From an uncultured Thalassolituus sp. (GTDB taxonomy: Bacteria > Pseudomonadota > Gammaproteobacteria > Pseudomonadales > Oceanobacteraceae), in assembly GCA_913054055.1 (NCBI GenBank), contig CAJXIT010000048.1:1-14406 (forward strand): a stretch of 14,406 bases of DNA, read 5' to 3'. Numbering within the stretch: position 1 is the first letter of the stretch; each line of letters begins with the position of its first letter. The translations under genes and the position numbers were made by a program. Shown one piece after another: positions 7,045 to 13,346 of the stretch. The notes below the pieces were generated by a model. That model was not told the DNA's origin. It was given only the letters and a program-made list of their open reading frames with translations, and searched no databases.

Positions 7045-7770
7045 TTACAACTTAAAGTCATCACCTAAATAAATATCTTTTACTAGCTGATTCGATAGCA
7101 CTGTTTCAGCGTTGCCTTCGGCGATGATGTGTCCATTACCTACAATATAAGCTTTCTCACATATATCAAGTGTTTCTCGTACATTGTGATCTGTTATCAA
7201 GACACCAAGGCCTCTTTCTTTAAGCTGCTTTACAATGCTTTTTATGTCTCCAACGGAGATAGGGTCAACCCCTGCAAAAGGTTCATCCAGTAAAATAAAG
7301 GCTGGGTCAGCTGCAAGGGCGCGGGCAATTTCCACTCGGCGGCGTTCACCACCGGAAAGTGCCATGCCTTTACTGTCTCGAATGTGTTGAATATGGAATT
7401 CATCTAGCAGGCTTTCAAGTTTTTCTTTGCGCTGGGCTTGCGTTAAATCTGATCGAGTTTCTAGGATTGCCAAGATATTATTCGCAACGGTCAGCTTACG
7501 AAAAATAGAGGCTTCTTGCGGCAAGTAGCCAATGCCTTTTTGTGCGCGGCCGTGCATGGGTAAGTCTGTGATGTCCTGATCATCGATAATGACTTGGCCT
7601 TGGTCGGCGTTCACAAGATTGACAATCATATAGAAGCAAGTGGTTTTACCTGCGCCATTTGGCCCTAAAAGCCCCACAATTTGACCACTTTCTATGGTCA
7701 TGGAAACATCTTTTACTATTTGTCTTGGGCCATAGCTTTTGGCTAAATTTTTGGCTTGTAATATTGCCAC
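7045..7770 (-). CDS. lptB: LptB, LPS export ABC transporter ATPase
   Basis: A 241-residue ABC ATPase with all motifs intact: Walker A GPNGAGKT (36-43), Q-loop Gln85, signature LSGGERRRVEIARALA (from 138), Walker B ILLDEP with catalytic Glu163, and switch His195 (ITDHNVRE). These positions coincide with E. coli LptB (Glu163, His195). With LptF and LptG (not in this window) it powers LPS extraction from the inner membrane and transfer along LptC and LptA. The start is a GTG at 7770, three bases after the lptA stop; AAGGAA inside the end of lptA is the likely ribosome binding site. LptB is confidently distinguished from other ABC ATPases by the full-length match and by sitting after lptC-lptA. 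Confidence 0.95.
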   Translation of the reverse strand: MAILQAKNLAKSYGPRQIVKDVSMTIESGQIVGLLGPNGAGKTTCFYMIVNLVNADQGQVIIDDQDITDLPMHGRAQKGIGYLPQEASIFRKLTVANNILAILETRSDLTQAQRKEKLESLLDEFHIQHIRDSKGMALSGGERRRVEIARALAADPAFILLDEPFAGVDPISVGDIKSIVKQLKERGLGVLITDHNVRETLDICEKAYIVGNGHIIAEGNAETVLSNQLVKDIYLGDDFKL

Positions 7771-7773
7771 CGC

Positions 7774-8286
7774 TTAAGGTTCCTTATCCGCTTTTGGTTG
7801 GATAACCATGCGTACACGATCTTGCTGGGTACTGTCGGCTTTTACCCGTTGTTCTTTTATTAGATAAACGATCTTTTCACCTGCAAATACATTACCTTGT
7901 TTTTCTAGGCCTGCATTTTTTAATAAGGTTAATTCGTCGTTAATCACATTGTAAATTATGGTGTCGCCATAGGCATGAGTTTTATCTTCATTCTCAGATA
8001 AAACCTGTTGATAGCGGGCAGGGTTGCCCTTAGCAATGAGCTTTTGCATGCCTTGATTATTTTTAATCAGCGTCACTTTATCAGCTTGGATGACCAGTGA
8101 ACCTTGAATCAATTCAACATTGCCGGTGTAAATAAGCTCCCCTTGTTGCTTGCTTAACGAAGCTTGATCACTTGCAATGGAAATTTCTTGTTCGCTATCA
8201 GAGGGCAGTGCGTGGGCAATCCCAGACAGAATTAAGGCTAATAATAGACCAGTGTGTACGAAGGCAGTTTTGAATCTATTGGGCAT
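7774..8286 (-). CDS. lptA: LptA, periplasmic LPS bridge protein
   Basis: A 170-residue periplasmic protein. The N-terminal signal peptide has a hydrophobic core (TGLLLALILSGIAHA) with predicted cleavage after Ala26 (AHA|LPSD). The rest is one LptA/OstA beta-jellyroll domain, with the typical SIASDQASLSKQQGELIYTGNVELIQGSLVIQADKVTL start and repeated amphipathic strands. LptA oligomers connect LptC at the inner membrane to LptD at the outer membrane. Start ATG 8286 overlaps the end of lptC by 11 bases, so translation is probably coupled. No strong Shine-Dalgarno is present at close range, which fits coupling. Confidence 0.93.
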   Translation of the reverse strand: MPNRFKTAFVHTGLLLALILSGIAHALPSDSEQEISIASDQASLSKQQGELIYTGNVELIQGSLVIQADKVTLIKNNQGMQKLIAKGNPARYQQVLSENEDKTHAYGDTIIYNVINDELTLLKNAGLEKQGNVFAGEKIVYLIKEQRVKADSTQQDRVRMVIQPKADKEP

Positions 8287-8833
8287 TAGGGTTATGGAGA
8301 CCTCTAACTTGTGATTTAAACAGCGTTATTTGGCTAACCATATCCATGTTCATACCAATAGCGGTAAGCTTAGTATTGTCGCTTTCAATGGTCACTTTTA
8401 AATCAGTGTCGGCTATTTGTTTTTCTAAATCAATATTTAGTGATTCAGTGCTTAACGAAAACTCTCCAGCACTTTTTTGCATGGGCACCACTTGAATGTT
8501 GCCGCTTAATGTTAGGGTTTTATCTTCTATAAGTTTGCCGCTGTTAGACGTAATTCCCCATTGTGGAAGACTGCCTTGGCGTAAGATAATTCTAGGTTTT
8601 TCAAATACCACAGAGTTATTGTGTGGGAAATGAGAGGCGCTGGCGGAAATAATTTCTTGGCTAAGTTCACCGTTACCCGCATAATTTTCTAAAGATAAAC
8701 CTTTAATCAAATAATCTGGCTCAGATTGAATGGCTTCAAGCGCAATGTTTTTATTGTCCTGTTCCTCATCTAAGGTGAGGTAGGCGGCAACCACTAATGC
8801 CGTAATGATGGTGACGATATATCGCCTACGCAT
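8276..8833 (-). CDS. lptC: LptC, inner-membrane LPS export protein
   Basis: A 185-residue bitopic protein, near the E. coli LptC length (191). A short basic N-terminus (MRRRY) is followed by one transmembrane segment (about residues 5-21) and a periplasmic beta-jellyroll domain of the LptC/YrbK family (SEPDYLIKGLSLENY..., LTLSGNIQVV, LSTESLNIDLEKQIADTDLKVTIES). LptC accepts LPS from LptB2FG and passes it to LptA. LptC sequences diverge strongly, so context is part of the call. The start codon overlaps the kdsD stop by one base (TAATG), and its end overlaps lptA by 11 bases. In most relatives kdsC lies between kdsD and lptC; here there is no room for it. Confidence 0.88.
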   Translation of the reverse strand: MRRRYIVTIITALVVAAYLTLDEEQDNKNIALEAIQSEPDYLIKGLSLENYAGNGELSQEIISASASHFPHNNSVVFEKPRIILRQGSLPQWGITSNSGKLIEDKTLTLSGNIQVVPMQKSAGEFSLSTESLNIDLEKQIADTDLKVTIESDNTKLTAIGMNMDMVSQITLFKSQVRGLHNPNAQ

Positions 8834-9804
8834 TAAATAACACCTGCTCTAAGTAAGTCGTGCATGTTGATGACACCTACTACGCGACTGTCATTCGTGG
8901 CGACCAATGCATTGATCTTTTTTTCTTCCATGATTTGAAGTGCTTCTGCTGCCAATTTTTCAGGGTCGATGGTGCTGCAAGCGGTCGTCATGACATCTGC
9001 AACTGGCGTACTGTGGAAATCAATGTCTTTATCCAAGGCTCGGCGCAAGTCACCATCGGTGAAAATACCCAGTAAACCATTATTTTCATCCAGTACAGTG
9101 GTCATGCCCAACCCTTTTTGAGTCATTTCCATAAGGGCATCTTTAATAGAGGTACTTGCACCCACTTTTGGAATTTGACTAGCGCAATGCATGATGGTTT
9201 TTACTTTCAATAATAAGCGGCGACCTAAAGAGCCCCCTGGGTGACTAAAAGCAAACTGTTCAGCAGTAAAGCCGCGGGCTTCTAATAAGCTGATGGCCAA
9301 TGCATCGCCCATAACCAAGGCAACAGTGGTGCTTGAGCTAGGTGCCAGGTCTAACGGGCAGGCTTCTTTGTCTACCCCTACGTTTAAATGGCTGTCGGCT
9401 GCTGTGGCCAAAGTAGAATCATCTTTGCCTGTCATGGCAATCAATGGAATGTGTAAGCGTTTCAATAGTGGCAGTAGGGTGGTGACTTCACCTGATTCAC
9501 CTGAGTTTGATAAGGCGATCACAACGTCATTAGCGGTGATCATGCCCATGTCACCGTGTGCCGCTTCGCCTGGGTGAACAAAAAAACTTGGGCTGCCCGT
9601 ACTGGCCATGGTGGCCGCGATTTTATTGCCAATGTGTCCAGATTTGCCCATGCCTGTAATGACAATACGGCCTTTGCAGTTAATGAGAAGATCGCATGCC
9701 TTGTTAAGCGCATCGCGATCTAGGCGTGAAAGCAAATCATTAACCGCATCTCGTTCAAGGGTGATGGTGCGCTGAATTGACGAGATGTAATCTGTTTGGC
9801 TCAT
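8833..9804 (-). CDS. kdsD: arabinose-5-phosphate isomerase (KdsD)
   Basis: A 323-residue cytoplasmic enzyme that converts ribulose-5-phosphate to arabinose-5-phosphate, the first step toward KDO for LPS. The SIS sugar-isomerase domain (about residues 30-175) carries ITGMGKSGHIGNKIAATMASTG with Lys54, HPGEAAHGDMGM, and SNSGESGEV. The SHPGGSLGRRLL motif joins it to a C-terminal pair of CBS domains (about 205-323), the standard API layout; E. coli KdsD has 328 residues. I prefer ATG 9804 over an in-frame TTG at 9813: it restores the family N-terminus (MSQTDY...), though its ribosome binding site is only a weak GAG four bases upstream. The stop overlaps the lptC start (TAATG). It lies 77 bases after yrbG. 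Confidence 0.95.
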   Translation of the reverse strand: MSQTDYISSIQRTITLERDAVNDLLSRLDRDALNKACDLLINCKGRIVITGMGKSGHIGNKIAATMASTGSPSFFVHPGEAAHGDMGMITANDVVIALSNSGESGEVTTLLPLLKRLHIPLIAMTGKDDSTLATAADSHLNVGVDKEACPLDLAPSSSTTVALVMGDALAISLLEARGFTAEQFAFSHPGGSLGRRLLLKVKTIMHCASQIPKVGASTSIKDALMEMTQKGLGMTTVLDENNGLLGIFTDGDLRRALDKDIDFHSTPVADVMTTACSTIDPEKLAAEALQIMEEKKINALVATNDSRVVGVINMHDLLRAGVI

Positions 9805-9881
9805 AGTACTCAATATCTAATCTTTAATTATTGTAAGTTTCGGACATTCCGCTGAGTTTGTCACCTTGCACTGGGTGGCGC

Positions 9882-10838
9882 CTAAGCTTGATACATTAAT
9901 AAACCAAGATATGAGAAATACCCTAGTAGCAGGATGCTACCCGCGCTACGGCCAACACGACCTTTTGCGCGGAAAATATAAATAAAGCCAATCAAGAAAA
10001 CCGTCATCAATAGCATGGTGCCGTAGTCTCTAAATAATACTTCTTGGCCCACTTCTGTCGTTGCGACTAAGCCTGGAATAGGCATAACAGCTAATAGATT
10101 GAATATATTTGAGCCCACCACATTGCCAATGGCAATATCATGATGACCTTTTAAAGCGCTGGCTACGCTGGCGGCCAGTTCAGGTAGGCTGGTGCCTATG
10201 GCTATGATACTTAAACCAATAATAAGTTCGCTAATGCCAAAGTAGCGTGCAACTTCCACTGCGCCCCATACTAGAATTTGAGAGCTGACCAAAAGGGTAA
10301 TTAAACTTGCAATCAGCCAGAAAAAAGCTTGGCCACGGCTTAGAGAATTTAGCTCTTGGGCCTCCTCTTCATCCATGCCGGCAATGCCTTGATCATTGCT
10401 TTCGTTGAATAACCAGAAAAGCGTTACACCAAGGCAGATGAACATAATAATGGAATCGATTAGGTCAATATTGAAGTTTTGTAGGGCGAAACCAGCGATC
10501 ACGGTAACCAGTAGCAGTATAGGGATCTCTTTTTTCAGCATTTTGCTTTGAATAGGTAAGGGCGCGATAAGGGCGGTTATACCAAGTACCAAGCCGATGT
10601 TTGCGATGTTTGAGCCGATGGCGTTACCGATTGCCAATACACCAGAGCCCTGAAGGGAGGCTGTGGCACTGACAAAAATTTCTGGGGCTGAGGTGCCTAA
10701 TGAAACAATGGTCATGCCGATTAATAAAGGAGACATACCTAATTGCTTGGCAGTGGCTGCGGCGCCTAGAACAAATTTATCGGCACTCCAAACAAGGAGG
10801 ATTAAGCCCGCAAGAATGGCAAAACTGGCCAGTAGCAT
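9882..10838 (-). CDS. yrbG: Na+/Ca2+ exchanger-family membrane protein (YrbG/CalX)
   Basis: A 318-residue polytopic inner-membrane protein of the CaCA superfamily, with about ten hydrophobic segments arranged as two inverted repeats. Each repeat carries a typical alpha motif: GMTIVSLGTSAPEIFVSATASL...GNAIGSNIANIGLVLG in the N-terminal half, and GLSIIAIGTSLPELAASVASAL...GNVVGSNIFNLLAV in the C-terminal half. The ion-binding Glu residues of the TSxPE motifs are both present. An acidic cytoplasmic loop (MDEEEAQELNSL) separates the halves, as in the E. coli protein (325 residues). The exchange reaction has been little studied in bacteria of this kind, so transport substrate is inferred. Start ATG 10838 with a TAGGGT sequence 6 bases upstream. 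It is probably the first gene of the lpt/rpoN operon and is divergent from ibaG. Confidence 0.92.
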   Translation of the reverse strand: MLLASFAILAGLILLVWSADKFVLGAAATAKQLGMSPLLIGMTIVSLGTSAPEIFVSATASLQGSGVLAIGNAIGSNIANIGLVLGITALIAPLPIQSKMLKKEIPILLLVTVIAGFALQNFNIDLIDSIIMFICLGVTLFWLFNESNDQGIAGMDEEEAQELNSLSRGQAFFWLIASLITLLVSSQILVWGAVEVARYFGISELIIGLSIIAIGTSLPELAASVASALKGHHDIAIGNVVGSNIFNLLAVMPIPGLVATTEVGQEVLFRDYGTMLLMTVFLIGFIYIFRAKGRVGRSAGSILLLGYFSYLGLLMYQA

Positions 10839-10870
10839 AGATATACCCTAAAAAATCAAATGAGCGGCGC

Positions 10871-10898
10871 ATTCTACAGGCTTTTAATCAGCTAACAA
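10871..10898 (-). promoter_or_regulatory. possible sigma-70 promoter for yrbG
   Basis: On the minus strand, TTGTTA (10893-10898, 4/6 match to the -35) and TAGAAT (10871-10876, 5/6 match to the -10) are 16 bases apart. This would start transcription about 25 bases upstream of the yrbG start codon. It is a fair match in the expected place; a second -10-like element lies further upstream at 10947-10952. Confidence 0.4.
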
Positions 10899-10943
10899 GT
10901 TTCAAAAGCCCCTTGGGGGTAAGGTTAGAAATGCCCATGTAGA

Positions 10944-10963
10944 CTAAGTATAGTGTGACTTAG
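10944..10963. promoter_or_regulatory. 20-base dyad in the yrbG-ibaG divergent region
   Basis: A perfect inverted repeat, CTAAGT (10944-10949) and ACTTAG (10958-10963), with an 8-base spacer. Such spacing fits a dimeric DNA-binding protein. On the minus strand its left half lies in CACTATACTTAG, which matches the sigma-S-type -10 consensus CTATACTTA closely and would read toward yrbG. It is about 50 bases upstream of the ibaG -10. The dyad is seen in the sequence; the binding factor is unknown. Confidence 0.3.
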
Positions 10964-10991
10964 GGCGGGTTTTTGCACTGGAGATACACAT

Positions 10992-11020
10992 TTCATTATT
11001 CAGTGTATTTACGGTATAAT
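10992..11020 (+). promoter_or_regulatory. probable sigma-70 promoter for ibaG-murA
   Basis: A perfect TATAAT (11015-11020) with a poor -35 (TTCATT, 10992-10997) at 17-base spacing. Transcription would start near 11027, about 27 bases before the ibaG ATG. This is the best promoter match in the window and drives the plus-strand ibaG-murA(-his) genes. The rest of the 215-base divergent spacer holds the dyad at 10944-10963 and the yrbG promoter but no gene. Confidence 0.55.
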
Positions 11021-11053
11021 CTGCCCCCTTTTATTTTTCCTAGTGGAGCCATC

Positions 11054-11290
11054 ATGAGCCCAGAAGACGTTCAAGCGTTATTGTCTGAAAAACTGGACCA
11101 ATGCCAAGTATCGGTAGAGGGTGATGGCTATAAGTATGAGATCACCGTGATTGGTGACGTGTTTGAAGGATTAAATGCGGTTAAGCGTCAGCAATTTGTT
11201 TATGCTGCTCTTAATGAAAAAATCGCAGACGGCAGTGTGCATGCCGTCACCATTAAGACCTACACTCCAGCCCAGTGGGCTCAACAATAA
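11054..11290 (+). CDS. ibaG: BolA-family protein IbaG
   Basis: A 78-residue BolA/IbaG protein, family-sized. The fold elements are visible: a first helix (SPEDVQALLSEKL), the GDGYKYEITVIGDVFEGL strand pair, the KRQQFVYAALNEKIADGSVHAVTIKTYTPAQW segment with the invariant C-terminal His (VHAVTIK) that binds the Fe-S cluster with a monothiol glutaredoxin. The loop position that is His in E. coli IbaG (GDGSHF) reads GDGYKY here, so the second ligand seems to be missing (see findings). An upstream in-frame start at 10973 would add 27 residues unlike the family; I chose ATG 11054 because of its GTGGAG ribosome binding site and because the TATAAT at 11015-11020 would lie inside the longer frame. MurA follows after 24 bases, the normal gene pair. 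Confidence 0.92.
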   Translation: MSPEDVQALLSEKLDQCQVSVEGDGYKYEITVIGDVFEGLNAVKRQQFVYAALNEKIADGSVHAVTIKTYTPAQWAQQ

Positions 11291-11314
11291 CCCTAATAAA
11301 GAAGTAGTAGCGTT

Positions 11315-12586
11315 ATGCCTTCATTGGACAAACTAATTATTCAAGGCGGAGGCCCAGTTTCTGGGGAGCTTCGCATTTCTGGTGCTAAAAACAGCGCCTT
11401 GCCTATTGTGGCGGCTACATTATTGGCCGATACCCCAATTACCATTGGTAACCTGCCCCACCTTCACGACATTACCACCATGATTAACCTGCTAGGTACT
11501 ATGGGTGTGGATGTGGTGATGGGTGAAGAGTATTCAATTGAGGTGAATGCTAACAACATCAAAACCTTGGTTGCTCCTTACGAATTAGTAAAAACCATGC
11601 GTGCTTCTATCTTGGTATTAGGCCCGTTGGTGGCCCGCTTTGGTGAAGCCCAAGTTTCCCTACCGGGTGGTTGTGCCATCGGTTCTCGTCCTGTTGATAT
11701 TCACTTATCCGGTCTAGAAGCCATGGGTGCAAACATTGTGGTTGAAGAAGGCTATGTAAAAGCCACCGTGGATGGCCGTTTAAAAGGCGCTAACATCTTC
11801 ATGGATACGGTAACCGTAACCGGTACAGAAAACTTATTAATGGCCGCAGTATTAGCTGACGGGGTGACCTTGTTAGAAAACGCCGCACGCGAGCCTGAAG
11901 TGGTGGATTTAGCGGAATGTCTAATTGCCATGGGTGCCAAAATTACAGGTCACGGTACCGATGTGATTCGTGTTGAAGGGGTAGAAAGCCTGCACGGTTG
12001 TCATTACGACGTCATGCCTGATCGCATTGAAACCGGTACCTTCCTTGTGGCAGCAGCTGCAACAGGCGGTAAAGTAAAACTAAAAGATACCCGTGCGGAT
12101 ATTTTAGAAGTAGTTTTACACAAACTAGAAGAAGCCGGTGCAAAAATTGAAATCGGAGAAGACTGGATCAGTCTGGATATGGAAGGGCGCAAGCCAAAAG
12201 CCGTGAGTTTAAAAACCGCGCCGTACCCTGCGTTCCCTACCGATATGCAAGCGCAATTCTTAGTGATGAACCTAGTGGCCGAAGGCACCGCCACGGTTAC
12301 CGAAACTATTTTCGAAAACCGTTTTATGCACGTACAAGAACTTGCCCGTATGGGGGCTAACATCACGCTCGAAGGCAATACCTGTATCACCCAGGGTGGT
12401 GATAGCTTGAAAGGTGCACCAGTTATGGCCACAGATTTACGCGCGTCAGCCAGTTTGGTGATTGCAGCAATGATGGCCGAAGGGGAAACCGTGGTAGATC
12501 GCATTTACCACATTGACCGTGGTTACGAATGCATTGAAGAAAAATTACAGCAGATTGGTGCGAAAATTCGTCGCGTACCAAACTAG
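11315..12586 (+). CDS. murA: UDP-N-acetylglucosamine 1-carboxyvinyltransferase (MurA)
   Basis: A 423-residue cytoplasmic enzyme with the EPSP-synthase fold that transfers enolpyruvate from PEP to UDP-GlcNAc, the first committed step of peptidoglycan synthesis. Catalytic Cys120 is present in VSLPGGCAIGSRPVDIHLSG (E. coli Cys115), which is the fosfomycin-reactive form rather than the Asp variant. Lys25-Asn26 (SGAKNSALP) align with the E. coli substrate-binding Lys22-Asn23. The C-terminal AYPAFPTDMQAQF-type loop (residues near 300) and FENRFMHVQELARMGA are also typical. Length is close to E. coli (419). Start ATG 11315; the ribosome binding site is weak (AAGAAG), which suggests coupling to ibaG 24 bases upstream. 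Confidence 0.97.
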   Translation: MPSLDKLIIQGGGPVSGELRISGAKNSALPIVAATLLADTPITIGNLPHLHDITTMINLLGTMGVDVVMGEEYSIEVNANNIKTLVAPYELVKTMRASILVLGPLVARFGEAQVSLPGGCAIGSRPVDIHLSGLEAMGANIVVEEGYVKATVDGRLKGANIFMDTVTVTGTENLLMAAVLADGVTLLENAAREPEVVDLAECLIAMGAKITGHGTDVIRVEGVESLHGCHYDVMPDRIETGTFLVAAAATGGKVKLKDTRADILEVVLHKLEEAGAKIEIGEDWISLDMEGRKPKAVSLKTAPYPAFPTDMQAQFLVMNLVAEGTATVTETIFENRFMHVQELARMGANITLEGNTCITQGGDSLKGAPVMATDLRASASLVIAAMMAEGETVVDRIYHIDRGYECIEEKLQQIGAKIRRVPN

Positions 12587-12636
12587 TAAACCGAATTAAA
12601 CCGCTCACAAATTTGAACGGTGCTAAAGGAAAAAAA

Positions 12637-13278
12637 ATGAGCCAACAGCCATTAACCATTGCGTTATCAAAAGGCCGTATTTTAGATGACACTTTGCCGC
12701 TTTTTGAAGAAGCCGGCATCGTGCCAGCGGAAGACATTAAAAAAAGTCGGAAGCTAATTTTTGATACTAATCATGACCATATTAAATTGGTGGTGATTCG
12801 CGCAACGGATGTTCCTACTTATGTTGAATACGGTGCGGCTGATATGGGCGTTGCTGGTAAAGACGTCTTAATGGAAGCCAATTGCAATGGTTTGTATGAG
12901 CCTTTGGATTTAAACATTGCCACATGTCGTTTAATGACTGCGGCATTAAAAGGTGCGGTTGAGCCTGAAGGTCGCATTAAAGTGGCATCCAAATTCGTTG
13001 GGTTGACCAAGCGCTATTTTGCCGAGCAAGGTAAGCAAGCGGATATCATTAAGCTTTACGGCGGAATGGAATTGGCACCCATCATGGGGCTGGCGGATTT
13101 AATTGTGGATATTGTGGATACTGGCAATACATTAAAAGCGAATGGCTTAGAAGAACGTGATTTAATTGCGCCAATCAGCTCTCGTTTAGTAGTGGGCAAG
13201 GCTGCAATGAAAATGAAGCATCGTCAAATTCAACCCATTCTAGACAAACTTGCACAGGCGGTAGATCGCCGTCGCTAA
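12637..13278 (+). CDS. hisG: ATP phosphoribosyltransferase, short form (HisG_S)
   Basis: A 213-residue catalytic subunit of the first histidine-biosynthesis enzyme, joining ATP and PRPP. It begins LTIALSKGRILDDTLPLFEEAGI, contains the ADMGVAGKDVL strand-loop, and the PRPP-binding DLIVDIVDTGNTLKANGL motif (around residues 152-170). It stops right after the catalytic domains, without the ~80-residue C-terminal ACT-like regulatory domain of the long E. coli form. Short HisG enzymes need the HisRS-like partner HisZ for activity and feedback control; hisZ is not in this window. I chose ATG 12637, which has an AAAGGA ribosome binding site 6 bases upstream; a TTG at 12613 is in frame but has no such site. 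It is 50 bases after murA and 68 bases before hisD. Confidence 0.95.
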   Translation: MSQQPLTIALSKGRILDDTLPLFEEAGIVPAEDIKKSRKLIFDTNHDHIKLVVIRATDVPTYVEYGAADMGVAGKDVLMEANCNGLYEPLDLNIATCRLMTAALKGAVEPEGRIKVASKFVGLTKRYFAEQGKQADIIKLYGGMELAPIMGLADLIVDIVDTGNTLKANGLEERDLIAPISSRLVVGKAAMKMKHRQIQPILDKLAQAVDRRR

Positions 13279-13302
13279 TCGATTTTTAATCGTTTTAAAA
13301 AT

Positions 13303-13324
13303 GCCCACATAATCTTATGTGGGC
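13303..13324. terminator. strong hairpin in the hisG-hisD spacer
   Basis: A perfect 10-base inverted repeat, GCCCACATAA (13303-13312) and TTATGTGGGC (13315-13324), with a two-base centre, so a 9-base stem with a 4-base loop in RNA. On the plus strand it is followed only by CTTTCAAAA, a poor U-tract. On the minus strand it is followed by ATTTTTAAAA, a good rho-independent terminator. It begins 24 bases after the hisG stop and ends 22 bases before the hisD start. In the his direction it is more likely a weak attenuating or processing hairpin than a full stop. Confidence 0.55.
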
Positions 13325-13346
13325 TTTCAAAATGTCAGAGGCATAC

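Noticed and set aside
10909..10919. CCCCTTGGGGG near-palindrome in the yrbG-ibaG spacer
   Set aside because: The loop is too short for a stable hairpin beyond 3 pairs, and no U-tract or repeat copy supports a function.
10973..11053. Longer ibaG frame starting at 10973
   Set aside because: The extra 27 residues do not resemble the IbaG family, contain the likely promoter, and ATG 11054 has a good ribosome binding site.
12004..12504. 166-residue open frame on the minus strand inside murA
   Set aside because: It lies entirely within a well-conserved murA, has no recognisable motifs and reads as low-complexity antisense translation of that gene.
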